A DNA stretch of 64,000 bases, taken from the NCBI RefSeq assembly GCF_045635475.1, contig NZ_JBJGXI010000006.1, forward strand, positions 81,919 through 145,918. Reading direction: 5' to 3'. This DNA comes from JBJGXI01 sp045635475. Lineage in GTDB: Bacteria; Bacillota; Bacilli; Bacillales; Amphibacillaceae. Position 1 is the first letter of the stretch. Every line of letters begins with the position of its first letter. The position numbers were made by a program, and so were the translations under genes. This document shows positions 9,617-18,265 of the stretch, one piece after another. The notes under the pieces were generated by a model. It did no database searches and was not told the DNA's origin. It saw only the letters and a list, made by a program, of their open reading frames with translations.

Positions 9617-10549
9617 ATGGAACCAATTCAAGCTTCTCTAAAAAAATGGATGCGCAATAATAAGAGTTTTCAAGATAACTTTCTTCAGATGAAGCAAGCC
9701 GTATTAAATGACCCAGAAATAGCATCCATCATACGCAAGCATCCTGAAATGACTGAAGAAGATATCGATAAAAATTTAATTAAATTATATGAATATCAGT
9801 CACAATCTAAGCAATGTTCAAATTGTGCCTCATTAGCGCAATGTAAAAATATATTACAAGGATATAGTCCATATATTCATATCGAGGGTAACAAGGTCCA
9901 AGTTGCTTATGAACAGTGTCATCAGAAATTGCAGTATGATGAGCAAAGAAAAAAACATGATCTAATTCAGAGCTTGCATATGCCAAAGGACATCTTAGAG
10001 GCATCGATGACTCAATTAGATTTTCAAGATCCAGAACGGCACCAAGCAATTCGTGAAATAGATCGCTATATTCAATCTATTGATACTGCTGAGGCAGCGA
10101 AAGGGATCTATTTCCATGGTCCATTTGGTGTAGGAAAAACGTATTTCTTAGGCGCGATCGCGAAAGAACTAGCAGACAAACATATTTCTTCCATGATGAT
10201 TTATATGCCGGAGTTTGTTAGAGAGATTAAAGCATCATTTAAGGATGACTCTGTGAACCAAAAGATAGAGTTGTTTAAAAAAGTTGATGTTTTGATGCTA
10301 GATGATATTGGTGCGGAGTCGCTTTCTGCTTGGTTTCGAGATGAGGTTCTCGGCTCCATTTTACAATATCGGATGATGCAGCATTTGCCTGTTTTTTTTA
10401 CTTCGAATTTCAATTTAAAGCAATTAGAGCAGCATCTAGCTACAACAACAAATGGTGATACTGAAAAGGTTAAGGCTGGTCGAATTATTGAACGGATCCA
10501 ACAAGTAAGTAAAGAAGTTCCCTTGTTTGGAGCAAACCGGCGGTCATAG
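9617..10549 (+). CDS. dnaI: Primosomal protein DnaI (helicase loader ATPase)
   Basis: DnaI is the AAA+ loader that places the hexameric helicase on DNA. The N-terminal part has a Cys cluster (CSNCASLAQC and a later CHQ) consistent with the zinc-binding, helicase-contacting domain. The C-terminal AAA+ domain shows Walker A (GPFGVGKT) and Walker B (VLMLDDIGAE). The ORF can start at ATG 9611 or 9617; MEPIQASL at 9617 matches known DnaI starts and gives better spacing from AAGGATG. The protein has 310 residues. It ends the nrdR-dnaB-dnaI run and is followed by a terminator. Confidence 0.95.
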   Translation: MEPIQASLKKWMRNNKSFQDNFLQMKQAVLNDPEIASIIRKHPEMTEEDIDKNLIKLYEYQSQSKQCSNCASLAQCKNILQGYSPYIHIEGNKVQVAYEQCHQKLQYDEQRKKHDLIQSLHMPKDILEASMTQLDFQDPERHQAIREIDRYIQSIDTAEAAKGIYFHGPFGVGKTYFLGAIAKELADKHISSMMIYMPEFVREIKASFKDDSVNQKIELFKKVDVLMLDDIGAESLSAWFRDEVLGSILQYRMMQHLPVFFTSNFNLKQLEQHLATTTNGDTEKVKAGRIIERIQQVSKEVPLFGANRRS

Positions 10550-10577
10550 AACTGTTTATACTCTTATATAAGAATTA

Positions 10578-10621
10578 AGAGGCGTTTAATAGGTTTACAC
10601 TATTAAATAGCCTCTTTTTTG
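10578..10621 (+). terminator. Terminator after dnaI
   Basis: AGAGGC plus TTTAATAG pairs with CTATTAAA plus GCCTCT, followed by a run of T. Confidence 0.85.
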
Positions 10622-10721
10622 TATGCGGAAAGACTACTATGCACGAATTTAAATAGATAATTCATTTTTTGAATTGATTACCCATATAATGTAACAGTTT
10701 GATCGGTGAGGGTGATATGTA

Positions 10722-11570
10722 TTGCTTGAAGTTAATTTTCAATTGAATAAAGAGGCGATTACTTTTTGTGAACAGTTATTTGTATATGACAGAGAAATGG
10801 AGTTTCATTGGAAGACAAATGAAGATTGGGGGAATCAAATCAGAATTGAGGAAAAGCAGCAATTGCAAGACCAACATGAGGCGATTGTAAAAGCATTAAT
10901 AGATGTATATGTATCCCATAGAGAAATTCCGGCTATTCTTTACACGATTAAGCATCATTATTATTTTAATGATAAGGATGAAATTGACCGAATCTTAGAA
11001 TTAACGGAAAGCATTATTGCTGGTGATGATCCTGATTTGGGTCAAATTATTAAAAATAATCGTCCACGAGATACATTAACTACGTTGTTTGAAGATAATA
11101 TGACAGGAAATAGTATTCATTTTGATTCGATTGTTAATTTCAGATTACAATCGTACCGAAACCAGTTGATCGAAGTGGTCGGTTTTGCTATTGATGAGTT
11201 TAAACGAGAAGAGGATTATCAAAGTTTTGTTGAATCACTCCGAGAATACGTTTCTAAAAAAGAATCTAAGTTTCCAATTGTACATGTTGTTCAAGGTGAT
11301 GATTTTTCGTTTTACAATTCAGCAGGTAAACCGTTTTCTAAAATGGAAATTAAAATGCTGATGCAACGCGAACCGTTGTACATTATGGGCCTTGATGATA
11401 GGGAAATGAACATTACACCGTTGATTGCAATGATTCCGGGGCGGATTTGTATATACGGTGATCAAGCGGATGAGGCAAAAACGTTAACGGTCATTAATGT
11501 TTTTCAAGAAAAAGTTATATTTAAGCCTATGAAGGAATTCCCATTCCCAAATTATTTAAAAAGCTGGTAG
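10722..11570 (+). CDS. ytxC: YtxC-family putative sporulation protein
   Basis: This 282-residue cytosolic protein fits the YtxC family (DUF of sporulating Firmicutes), whose biochemical role is not known. It has no signal peptide. Helical segments dominate and the C-terminal third contains IVHVVQGDDFSFY and a P-rich end. I use TTG 10722 with GGTGAGGGTGAT upstream; no better ATG is near. In B. subtilis ytxC also lies between dnaI and thrS (with ytxB, which is absent here). It is monocistronic by position. Confidence 0.85.
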   Translation: MLEVNFQLNKEAITFCEQLFVYDREMEFHWKTNEDWGNQIRIEEKQQLQDQHEAIVKALIDVYVSHREIPAILYTIKHHYYFNDKDEIDRILELTESIIAGDDPDLGQIIKNNRPRDTLTTLFEDNMTGNSIHFDSIVNFRLQSYRNQLIEVVGFAIDEFKREEDYQSFVESLREYVSKKESKFPIVHVVQGDDFSFYNSAGKPFSKMEIKMLMQREPLYIMGLDDREMNITPLIAMIPGRICIYGDQADEAKTLTVINVFQEKVIFKPMKEFPFPNYLKSW

Positions 11571-11577
11571 CGTGGTC

Positions 11578-11606
11578 TTGATTTTTATGTCATCTATCGC
11601 TATAAT
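11578..11606 (+). promoter_or_regulatory. SigA-type promoter of thrS
   Basis: TTGATT (11578-11583) and TATAAT (11601-11606) are separated by 17 bases, directly upstream of the T-box leader. Confidence 0.75.
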
Positions 11607-11612
11607 ACGTTC

Positions 11613-11890
11613 ATACATTCATTTACATTTTATCGGTATTGATGAGGACACGATTGCATGAATGGGATACATAAAGAGAGGGAAGTCTTTTGGCTGTGAG
11701 CTTCCTTGTATATCCGCATACAATTACCACCTCTGAACCCTGCTTTTGAATTTGAAGTAGATTGCAGCGTATCATCTACGTTACAGATGCTAATGAGTCG
11801 CAAGGTACGTTTTTGCGAGAAATTTGGGTGGAACCACGAGTTAACGCTCGTCCCTTTTAGCTTTTTTAAGCTAGGGACGAGCGTTTTTTA
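11613..11890 (+). promoter_or_regulatory. T-box leader (threonine) of thrS
   Basis: The leader ends with the T-box core GGGTGGAACCACGAG (11826-11840) followed by a strong terminator (11844-11889) whose 5' arm can instead pair with the T-box to form the antiterminator. The upstream ~200 bases would hold stem I. ACC at 11726-11728, followed by A, is a candidate threonine specifier, but I have not folded the stem, so the specifier is a proposal. Uncharged tRNA-Thr would bind and allow read-through into thrS. Confidence 0.9.
11844..11889 (+). terminator. T-box-controlled terminator of thrS leader
   Basis: ACGCTCGTCCC pairs with GGGACGAGCGT, with an inner AGCTT/AAGCT stem and a T run. It is the regulated terminator of the leader above. 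Confidence 0.92.
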
Positions 11891-11917
11891 TATTTATAAG
11901 AAAGAGGAGTGGAACAA

Positions 11918-13864
11918 ATGTCAGAGATTATTAACCTTACATTTCCCGATGGCGCTGTTAAAGAGTTTCCAAAAGGAACAACTGGAGAAGAAATAGCTTT
12001 TTCGATTTCTCCAGGTTTAAAAAAACAAGCGTTGGCGATTAAATTAGATGGCGAGTCTTATGATTTACGTACTGGATTAACTAGTGACGGTAAAATTGAG
12101 ATCTTAACGTATCGTGAGAGCGAAGGGATTGAAGTGTTGCGACACTCTACAGCCCATTTAATGGCACAGGCAATTAAACGCTTGTACGGGAATGTTAGTC
12201 TTGGTGTTGGGCCAACTATCGAAAATGGTTTTTACTATGATATTGATATGGAAGAGTCCTTAACACCTGAGGATTTACCAGCAATCGAAAAAGAAATGCA
12301 GCGGATTGTTGATGAAAATTTAGAAATTGTAAGAAAAGACGTACCGAGAGAAGAAGCGATCGAACGCTTTAAAGCGATTGGTGACGATCTGAAGCTCGAG
12401 CTGATTGATGCAATTCCAGAAGGGGAGCAAGTATCGATCTATGAGCAAGGCGAGTTTTTTGATCTGTGTCGTGGTGTCCATGTACCGTCAACGAGTAAAA
12501 TAAAAATATTTAAGCTGTTAAGTATTTCTGGTGCCTATTGGCGCGGAGATAGTAAAAATAAAATGTTGCAACGTATTTATGGAACAGCGTTTGAAAAGAA
12601 AGGCCAGCTAGAGGAGTATTTACGACTACGTGAAGAAGCAAAAGAGCGGGATCATCGTAAACTTGGTAAAGAACTGGAGCTTTTCACTGTGTCACAACAA
12701 GTTGGACAAGGCCTTCCACTCTGGTTACCAAAGGGTGCGACGATTCGCCGTAATATAGAGCGTTATATCGTTGATTTAGAAGAACGCTTAGGCTATAACC
12801 ACGTTTATACTCCAGTGTTAGGTAGTGTTGAGCTTTATAAAACAAGTGGGCACTGGGATCATTATAAAGATGATATGTTCCCGACAATGGAAATGGACAA
12901 CGAAGATTTAGTATTAAGACCGATGAACTGTCCGCACCATATGATGGTGTATAAAAATCAGCTGCACAGCTATCGTAATCTGCCTGTACGTATTGCTGAG
13001 CTTGGCACGATGCACCGTCATGAAATGTCCGGCGCATTAGCAGGTTTGCAACGTGTGCGTGCGATGACGTTAAATGATGCACATATTTTTGCGCGTCCAG
13101 ATCAACTGAAGGATGAATTCATTCGAGTCGTTGAGCTTGTTCAAAATGTATATAAGGATTTCGGAATTAATGATTATTACTTCCGATTATCATATCGTGA
13201 CCCTGAGGATAAAGAAAAATATGTGGACAATGATGAAATGTGGGAAAAGGCACAAGCGATGCTGAAGGAAACAATGGAGGACATGGAGCTTGACTACGTG
13301 GAAGCAGAAGGAGAAGCAGCCTTTTATGGTCCAAAGCTAGATGTACAGGTGAAGACAGCCTTAGGTAAGGATGAGACGCTATCAACCGTACAATTAGACT
13401 TCCATTTACCTGAGCGTTTTGACCTCACGTATATTGGTGAGGATGGCAAGGAGCACCGCCCAGTTGTCATTCACCGTGGTGTTGTCTCAACAATGGAACG
13501 CTTTGTTGCCTTTTTAATTGAAGAATACAAAGGCGCATTTCCAACTTGGTTGGCACCAGTTCAAGCGAGAATTATTCCTGTATCTGCAGGTGTTCACCTT
13601 GATTATGCGAAAAAAGTGGAAGATCAGCTACGCTTCCAAGGTATCCGCGTCGAAGTAGATGAGCGTGAAGAAAAAATAGGCTATAAAATCCGTGAAGCAC
13701 AAGTGCAAAAAATTCCATTTGCCCTCGTTGTTGGTGATAAAGAAATGGAAGCGGATGGTGTAAATGTGAGACGTTATGGTGAGAAAGATTCAGAAACGTT
13801 ATCATTACAAGCATTTATAGCCGCTATAAAAGCAGAAGTAGAAGGTAAGTCGCTTAAAAAATAA
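11918..13864 (+). CDS. thrS: Threonyl-tRNA synthetase
   Basis: This class II synthetase charges tRNA-Thr. It has the N-terminal TGS domain (1-65), the editing domain (HSTAHLMAQA and the SAD region with CRGVHVPST), the catalytic core (MNCPHHMMVYK zinc-binding motif, MHRHEMSGAL, and motif 3 ending VVIHRGVVSTMER) and the anticodon-binding domain from about residue 540. The length is 648 from ATG 11918. A GTG at 11909 is in frame but overlaps AGAGGAGTGG, so I reject it. Transcription is controlled by the upstream T-box. Confidence 0.97.
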   Translation: MSEIINLTFPDGAVKEFPKGTTGEEIAFSISPGLKKQALAIKLDGESYDLRTGLTSDGKIEILTYRESEGIEVLRHSTAHLMAQAIKRLYGNVSLGVGPTIENGFYYDIDMEESLTPEDLPAIEKEMQRIVDENLEIVRKDVPREEAIERFKAIGDDLKLELIDAIPEGEQVSIYEQGEFFDLCRGVHVPSTSKIKIFKLLSISGAYWRGDSKNKMLQRIYGTAFEKKGQLEEYLRLREEAKERDHRKLGKELELFTVSQQVGQGLPLWLPKGATIRRNIERYIVDLEERLGYNHVYTPVLGSVELYKTSGHWDHYKDDMFPTMEMDNEDLVLRPMNCPHHMMVYKNQLHSYRNLPVRIAELGTMHRHEMSGALAGLQRVRAMTLNDAHIFARPDQLKDEFIRVVELVQNVYKDFGINDYYFRLSYRDPEDKEKYVDNDEMWEKAQAMLKETMEDMELDYVEAEGEAAFYGPKLDVQVKTALGKDETLSTVQLDFHLPERFDLTYIGEDGKEHRPVVIHRGVVSTMERFVAFLIEEYKGAFPTWLAPVQARIIPVSAGVHLDYAKKVEDQLRFQGIRVEVDEREEKIGYKIREAQVQKIPFALVVGDKEMEADGVNVRRYGEKDSETLSLQAFIAAIKAEVEGKSLKK

Positions 13865-13874
13865 ACTAGCTATA

Positions 13875-13918
13875 AAAAAGGTTCGTTTTGGACAAGATGT
13901 CTGAAGCGAACCTTTTAT
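13875..13918 (+). terminator. Terminator after thrS
   Basis: AAAAGGTTCG pairs with CGAACCTTTT around a 21-base loop; the T tract is short. Confidence 0.8.
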
Positions 13919-13991
13919 AAAAATTTCCTCTTGCATGTTGTCTAGCTTTTATGTATAATTCTCTATGTTGCTAAAAATTCAGTGCATCCAT

Positions 13992-14020
13992 TTGACATGG
14001 TATTTTATATGTGATAAGAT
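13992..14020 (+). promoter_or_regulatory. SigA-type promoter of infC-rpmI-rplT
   Basis: TTGACA (13992-13997) and TAAGAT (14015-14020) are 17 bases apart. The transcript would start near 14027 and carry the L20-type leader. Confidence 0.78.
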
Positions 14021-14053
14021 ATTCTAAGTGAAATTAAATAATTGATCTGAGAC

Positions 14054-14218
14054 AAGTAGAAGCACCCGCTTCTCACCTGATTGACGCATCGTATGCTGTT
14101 GACAGGTCACTATTCTGATTGTTCGGGAGACGTGTGGGTGCAGTATGTACCGACACTATTTTTATGTTTTCACAACAAGCTTGTCGATGAAAGGTCACGT
14201 TTTGTTTCAAAAAAATTT
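14054..14218 (+). promoter_or_regulatory. L20-type autoregulatory leader of infC-rpmI-rplT
   Basis: The leader contains GCACCCGCTTCTCACC near its start, the segment TGTTGACAGGT, and then GGGAGACGTGTGGGTGC, which can pair with the first part. This is the arrangement of the ribosomal protein L20 leader of Bacillus, where L20 binds its own mRNA and causes premature termination. I identify it by recalled sequence features, not by folding. CcmModel-type searching with the Rfam L20 leader would settle it. Confidence 0.78.
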
Positions 14219-14232
14219 GGAGGTGGCTGATT

Positions 14233-14748
14233 ATTAGCAAAGATATGAATGTCAATGAGAAAATTCGTGCACGTGAGGTACGTCTCATTGATTCTAATGG
14301 GGATCAACTTGGTGTTAAATCTCGCCAAGAAGCGTTGGAAATTGCTCAAACGAGAGAACTTGATTTAGTATTGGTGGCACCGAATGCAAAACCACCAGTA
14401 TGCCGTATCATGGATTATGGTAAGTTTCGTTTCGAACAACAAAAGAAAGATAAAGAAGCTCGTAAAAAGCAAAAAATTATTAACGTAAAAGAAGTACGTC
14501 TTAGCCCAGGAATTGAAGAACATGATTTCAATACGAAGCTCCGTAATGCAAGGAAGTTCCTTGAAAAAGGAGACAAGGTGAAAGCATCTATTCGTTTTCG
14601 TGGACGTGCGATTACCCATAAAGAAATCGGTCAAGAAGTTCTTGAGCGTATGGCTGAACAATGTAAAGACGTTGGTACAGTCGAGCAAAAAGCGAAAATG
14701 GAAGGTCGCAGCATGTTCTTAATGCTAGCGCCTGTAAATGAAAAATAA
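14233..14748 (+). CDS. infC: Translation initiation factor IF-3, AUU start
   Basis: IF-3 (171 residues) binds the 30S subunit and proofreads initiator tRNA and start codon. I place the start at ATT 14233, giving (M)SKDMNVNEKIRAREVRLI, which matches known IF-3 N-termini. GGAGGTGG at 14219-14226 is spaced 6 bases before it, whereas the ATG at 14245 is 18 bases away. AUU is the classic discriminated codon through which IF-3 limits its own synthesis. The N-domain, basic linker (QQKKDKEARKKQK) and C-domain (GRAITHKEIG, KMEGRSMFLMLAP) are complete. rpmI and rplT follow in the standard operon. Confidence 0.96.
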   Translation: MSKDMNVNEKIRAREVRLIDSNGDQLGVKSRQEALEIAQTRELDLVLVAPNAKPPVCRIMDYGKFRFEQQKKDKEARKKQKIINVKEVRLSPGIEEHDFNTKLRNARKFLEKGDKVKASIRFRGRAITHKEIGQEVLERMAEQCKDVGTVEQKAKMEGRSMFLMLAPVNEK

Positions 14749-14802
14749 GATAGAGCACTCATATATGAATGTTCAGGTATAGCTAACAAGGAGGAACTAC
14801 TC

Positions 14803-15000
14803 ATGCCAAAAATGAAGACTCATAAAGGTTCTGCAAAACGTTTCAAAAGAACAGGTTCAGGGAAAGTAAAACGTTCCCACGCTTACACTAGTCACTTATT
14901 TGCAAACAAATCTACTAAGCAAAAACGTAAACTTCGTAAGAGTACTACAGTTTCTGCTGGGGATTACAAACGCATCAAACAAATGTTACCAGTAAAATAA
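14803..15000 (+). CDS. rpmI: 50S ribosomal protein L35
   Basis: A 65-residue, highly basic protein beginning MPKMKTHKGSAKRFK, the signature of L35, a late-assembling large-subunit protein. AAGGAGGAAC precedes the ATG. It lies between infC and rplT in the conserved operon and is under the same leader control. Confidence 0.98.
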   Translation: MPKMKTHKGSAKRFKRTGSGKVKRSHAYTSHLFANKSTKQKRKLRKSTTVSAGDYKRIKQMLPVK

Positions 15001-15045
15001 TCTAACACCAATTCGGGTTTCGATAGATACTAGGAGGGAATTACT

Positions 15046-15402
15046 ATGCCACGTGTTAAAGGTGGAACAGTTACACGCAAACGTCGTAAACGTATTTTAA
15101 AGTTAGCAAAAGGATATTATGGTTCGAAACATGCTCTATTTAAAGTTGCAAAACAACAAGTTATTAAATCAGGTCAATATGCATACCGTGACCGCAAACA
15201 GAAAAAACGTGATTTCCGTAAATTATGGATCGCACGTATTAATGCTGCAGCACGTATGAATGGCCTTTCTTATAGCCGTCTAATGTTTGGCTTAAAGCAA
15301 GCGGGCATCGAAGTAAACCGCAAAATGCTTTCAGATCTTGCTATTCATGATGAGCAAGCATTTGCACAATTAGCTGACCAAGCAAAATCTGCGCTTAAGT
15401 AA
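15046..15402 (+). CDS. rplT: 50S ribosomal protein L20
   Basis: A 118-residue basic protein starting MPRVKGGTVTRKRRK, the L20 signature. L20 is an early 23S rRNA assembly protein and, in Bacillus, the repressor of this operon through the leader upstream of infC. The helical N-terminal arm and globular C-domain (NRKMLSDLAIHD) are complete. GGAGGG precedes the ATG, and a terminator follows. Confidence 0.98.
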   Translation: MPRVKGGTVTRKRRKRILKLAKGYYGSKHALFKVAKQQVIKSGQYAYRDRKQKKRDFRKLWIARINAAARMNGLSYSRLMFGLKQAGIEVNRKMLSDLAIHDEQAFAQLADQAKSALK

Positions 15403-15416
15403 ATAGAATTAAAAGA

Positions 15417-15459
15417 AGGGACTATTTTTAGCAATGACTAGAAATGGTCTCTTTTTTTA
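15417..15459 (+). terminator. Terminator after rplT
   Basis: GGGAC plus TTTTTAG pairs imperfectly with CTAGAAA plus GTCTC, followed by seven T. Confidence 0.75.
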
Positions 15460-15469
15460 TAGATTGATG

Positions 15470-15790
15470 TTATTGCGGGAAATATCCTAAACTCCGACGT
15501 AGTGTAGTGCTCGTGATTTCCGCTCCAGGCAGTCGCTTTTCGCTAGTTTAAAGCGCTTTTCTTTAAACAGGCACGGCTTCAGCTAACTCAGAAGCAAATG
15601 TTTTCGGTGGGACGAGTAATCGCAGTCCCATAGTGCGCTTCTCTAGTGGATCTTCAGCTCGCGCTGTCCCGAAGGAGTCGACTGCCTGGAGCTCCAATCA
15701 CCCGACGTAAGGAGAAATCCCGTTAGCAGCGAAGTGGATTTCCGGAGCGGTCCTAGCATTCTCCAAACTACGTCGCATATTATTTCAAGT
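15470..15790. repeat. Large imperfect palindrome (intergenic repeat-like element)
   Basis: This gene-free stretch folds back on itself. GCTCCAGGCAGTCG near 15521 is matched by CGACTGCCTGGAGC near 15680, and GACGTAGT near 15498 is matched by ACTACGTC near 15768. The element is richer in G and C than its surroundings. No second copy is in the window. It resembles the long hairpin-type intergenic repeats seen in Bacillaceae; its function is unknown and it encodes no convincing protein. Confidence 0.6.
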
Positions 15791-15886
15791 TTGAAGTTTA
15801 AGAAGCAGTAAACTATATGAAAATATTCTGTTTATAAAGAAGTAAAAATTTAGTTTCACTTATACATAGCTATGGAGGTACGAGCA

Positions 15887-16141
15887 ATGCTTATTTATTT
15901 TGTTATTATTAATATAGTAGCTTATGCAGTAATGGGTATCGATAAAAAGCGAGCCAAAAGCGGGGAATGGCGGATTTCAGAAAAAACAATTTGGACGATT
16001 ACCATTATTGGAGGCGCAACCGGCAGCTGGGTCGGGATGAGTGGTTTTAGGCATAAGACGAAGCATATACAGTTTAAATATGGGGTGCCGTTGCTGAGTA
16101 TTGTTCAGATTGGTTTGCTAGTTTATTATTTTCAGAGCTAG
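15887..16141 (+). CDS. ysdA: DUF1294 membrane protein (YsdA)
   Basis: This 84-residue protein has an N-terminal membrane helix, the conserved loop GIDKKRAKSGEWRISE, a second helix with GGATGSWVGM, then RHKTKH and a third helix. These are the marks of the DUF1294 family; the function is unknown. ATG 15887 is chosen because GGAGG lies at 15875-15879; an in-frame ATG at 15872 overlaps that site. In B. subtilis ysdA follows rplT and precedes ysdB. Here ysdB is 7 kb away, beyond the van cluster. Confidence 0.88.
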   Translation: MLIYFVIINIVAYAVMGIDKKRAKSGEWRISEKTIWTITIIGGATGSWVGMSGFRHKTKHIQFKYGVPLLSIVQIGLLVYYFQS

Positions 16142-16236
16142 AGCAAACATCGCTCGTTTTTACACACGGATCGAATCGCATTCTTATACGGAGAATGCTT
16201 CATTTATGTTCCTCTCATAATTCTCGTTATAATGGC

Positions 16237-16266
16237 TTTACAAATGATTTTACCGCGATATATGAT
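16237..16266 (+). promoter_or_regulatory. Putative promoter of vanRS
   Basis: TTTACA (16237-16242) and TATGAT (16261-16266) are 18 bases apart, 62 bases before vanR. This fits a sigA-type promoter with a slightly weak -35 box. Confidence 0.55.
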
Positions 16267-16328
16267 AATCATTAAGTGTCTATTAGCAACCAAATAAATA
16301 ATTCTATCAAAGGGATAGAGGTGAACAA

Positions 16329-17036
16329 ATGCCTGCTAATATATTAGTTGTCGAGGATGAAAAAGAAATCGCTGATTTAGTTACATTATATTTAAAAAAT
16401 GAAGGATTTACTGTTCTAACTTGTTCTTCAGGAAAAGAGGCAATTGATTACATTGATGGTAATCAACTAGATTTAGCAATATTGGATGTGATGCTACCTG
16501 ATTTAGATGGTTTTACAATTTGCCAAAGGATTCGAGAAAAATATCATTATCCTGTTATTATGCTGACAGCCAAGGTGGAGGATTTAGATAAAATTACCGG
16601 ACTGACACTTGGCGCTGATGATTATATAACCAAGCCCTTCAATCCGTTGGAAATGGTGGCACGTGTAAAAGCACAATTGCGGAGATATACTCGTTATAAT
16701 TCCCATGATACAGATAATGCAAAAGCATCAGCAACAACATTGGAATATGATTTTTCCGGACTAACGATAAATAAAGTTACACATAAATGCACGCTATTCG
16801 GGAAGCAACTACAATTAACGCCGATTGAATTCTCCATCTTATGGTATTTGTGTGAAAATAAAGGAAAAGTGATCTCATCAGAACAGTTATTTGAAGCGGT
16901 ATGGGGTGAGAAATACATAGATAACAATAATACTGTGATGGCTCACATTGGTAGATTACGAGAAAAAATGCATGAGCCGTCAAGAAAACCGAAATTTATT
17001 AAAACGGTGTGGGGGGTTGGCTACACGATTGAGTAA
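16329..17036 (+). CDS. vanR: VanR-type OmpR-family response regulator
   Basis: A 235-residue regulator with a receiver domain (acidic pocket near residues 9-11, phosphoacceptor Asp53 in LDVMLPD, Lys in YITKPFNPLEM) and a C-terminal OmpR winged helix (ending KTVWGVGYTIE). It would be phosphorylated by the adjacent VanS and switch on the resistance genes. The name VanR rests on the linked vanS-vanG-vanXY-vanT order; the protein alone is a general OmpR regulator. AAGGGATAGAGG precedes the ATG. The stop overlaps the likely vanS start. Confidence 0.9.
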   Translation: MPANILVVEDEKEIADLVTLYLKNEGFTVLTCSSGKEAIDYIDGNQLDLAILDVMLPDLDGFTICQRIREKYHYPVIMLTAKVEDLDKITGLTLGADDYITKPFNPLEMVARVKAQLRRYTRYNSHDTDNAKASATTLEYDFSGLTINKVTHKCTLFGKQLQLTPIEFSILWYLCENKGKVISSEQLFEAVWGEKYIDNNNTVMAHIGRLREKMHEPSRKPKFIKTVWGVGYTIE

Positions 17037-18120
17037 TCAAACAAAGCACTTATCAGGTCGACAGTTAACAATGACGATTTTCACACAATTTTTTATTACA
17101 TTATTCATTGTTACCGTTATATTAATTTTCTGCCTTTTCGCAGGTCAACTACTTCTTTCCCAATATACTTGGTATGCATCAGATTTACTATACCGAATAT
17201 TGAATGGGAACGAAATACTATTATTAGTTTCATCTTGGTTAGTTTGTTTTGCTGTCATCTTTCTGATCTATTGGAAAAGGACATTAGGATTTATTGACAA
17301 AATTGCAGCGGCAAGTAACCAGCTTGTTGATACGAACGATACGTTAATTCATCTGCCAGTTGAATTGAAGCAAGTAGAAGATCGTATGAATCAAATAAAA
17401 CAAGAAGCAAATCGTAATGCCCGTTTTGCGAGAGAAGCCGAGCAGCGGAAAAACGATTTAATTGTTTATCTTGCACATGATTTAAAAACACCCCTAACAT
17501 CTGTCATCGGGTATCTCACGTTACTTAGAGATGAACAGCAGATTTCGCCGGAGCTTCAGCAAAAGTACTTATCGATTTCTTTACAAAAAGCGGAACGTCT
17601 AGAAGATCTAATTAATGAATTTTTTGAGATTACCCGTTTTAACCTAAGCCAGCTAAGTTTGGAGACAAGCAGCGTGAATTTAACAAGAATGATTGAACAA
17701 ATCGCATATGAATTCACGCCATTGTTTAAACATAAAAACATACAGTACGAGCTTGAGATGCTAGCGGATATAGAAATTAAATGTGATATCGAAAAAATCC
17801 AAAGGGTGTTTGACAACCTTATCCGTAACGCAATTACTTACAGCTTTGAGAACAGTGTCATTTCTATTTTAGCAACAAAAGAACCAGAGGGCGTATCGTT
17901 ATGTTTTAAAAATCAAGGAAATACGATCCCGAAAGATAAGCTAAATCGTATCTTTGAACAATTTTATCGCCTTGACAATGCTCGTTCAACGAAAACGGGC
18001 GAGGCTGGTTTAGGCCTTGCGATCGCGAAACAGATTATTGAATTACATAATGGAACGATAACAGCTTCCAGTGAAAATGAAACGATCGAATTTAATGTTT
18101 ATTTACCATTCCGTCCGTAG
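17029..18120 (+). CDS. vanS: VanS-type sensor histidine kinase
   Basis: A membrane sensor with two transmembrane helices (about residues 15-40 and 60-83) around a short outside loop, a HAMP-like linker, a HisKA domain with His150 in LAHDLKTPLTSVIGYL, and an ATPase domain with the N box (DNLIRNA) and GLGLAIAK. The short sensor loop is typical of VanS of the D-Ser type. I choose TTG 17029, after GGGGGTTGG and overlapping the vanR stop by 8 bases; ATG 17071 is possible. In-frame codons further upstream lie inside vanR and are unlikely. It signals to VanR. Confidence 0.88.
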   Translation: MSNQTKHLSGRQLTMTIFTQFFITLFIVTVILIFCLFAGQLLLSQYTWYASDLLYRILNGNEILLLVSSWLVCFAVIFLIYWKRTLGFIDKIAAASNQLVDTNDTLIHLPVELKQVEDRMNQIKQEANRNARFAREAEQRKNDLIVYLAHDLKTPLTSVIGYLTLLRDEQQISPELQQKYLSISLQKAERLEDLINEFFEITRFNLSQLSLETSSVNLTRMIEQIAYEFTPLFKHKNIQYELEMLADIEIKCDIEKIQRVFDNLIRNAITYSFENSVISILATKEPEGVSLCFKNQGNTIPKDKLNRIFEQFYRLDNARSTKTGEAGLGLAIAKQIIELHNGTITASSENETIEFNVYLPFRP

Positions 18121-18138
18121 GGAAATCGTAAGAATTTA

Positions 18139-18168
18139 TTATGAAAAACATACGTTTTCCTCTATAAA
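18139..18168 (+). promoter_or_regulatory. Possible weak promoter before vanG
   Basis: TATAAA at 18163-18168 has only a poor -35 (TTATGA) 18 bases upstream, as would suit an activator-dependent promoter. The match is weak and may be chance in this A/T-rich stretch. Confidence 0.25.
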
Positions 18169-18177
18169 AAACAAAAA

Positions 18178-18233
18178 AAAGCCACTATCTGATTTGGTAC
18201 GATTTATGTACTGAACCAGATAGTGGTTTTTTT
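18178..18233 (+). terminator. Strong terminator between vanS and vanG
   Basis: CCACTATCTG (18182-18191) pairs with CAGATAGTGG (18217-18226), with an inner GTAC/GTAC pair and seven T after it. It ends vanRS, but leaves only 32 bases before vanG, so vanG expression must pass through it or start from a promoter overlapping it. Confidence 0.9.
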
Positions 18234-18265
18234 ATATGAAAACACAAATAAAAGGAGTTTTAATA

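Noticed and set aside
11706..11996. Open frame of 96 codons upstream of and overlapping thrS
   Set aside because: It runs through the T-box leader and terminator and into thrS in another frame; the RNA structure explains the sequence.
12684..13082. Minus-strand frame of 132 codons inside thrS
   Set aside because: It is a shadow of the thrS coding frame with unlikely composition and no start signal.
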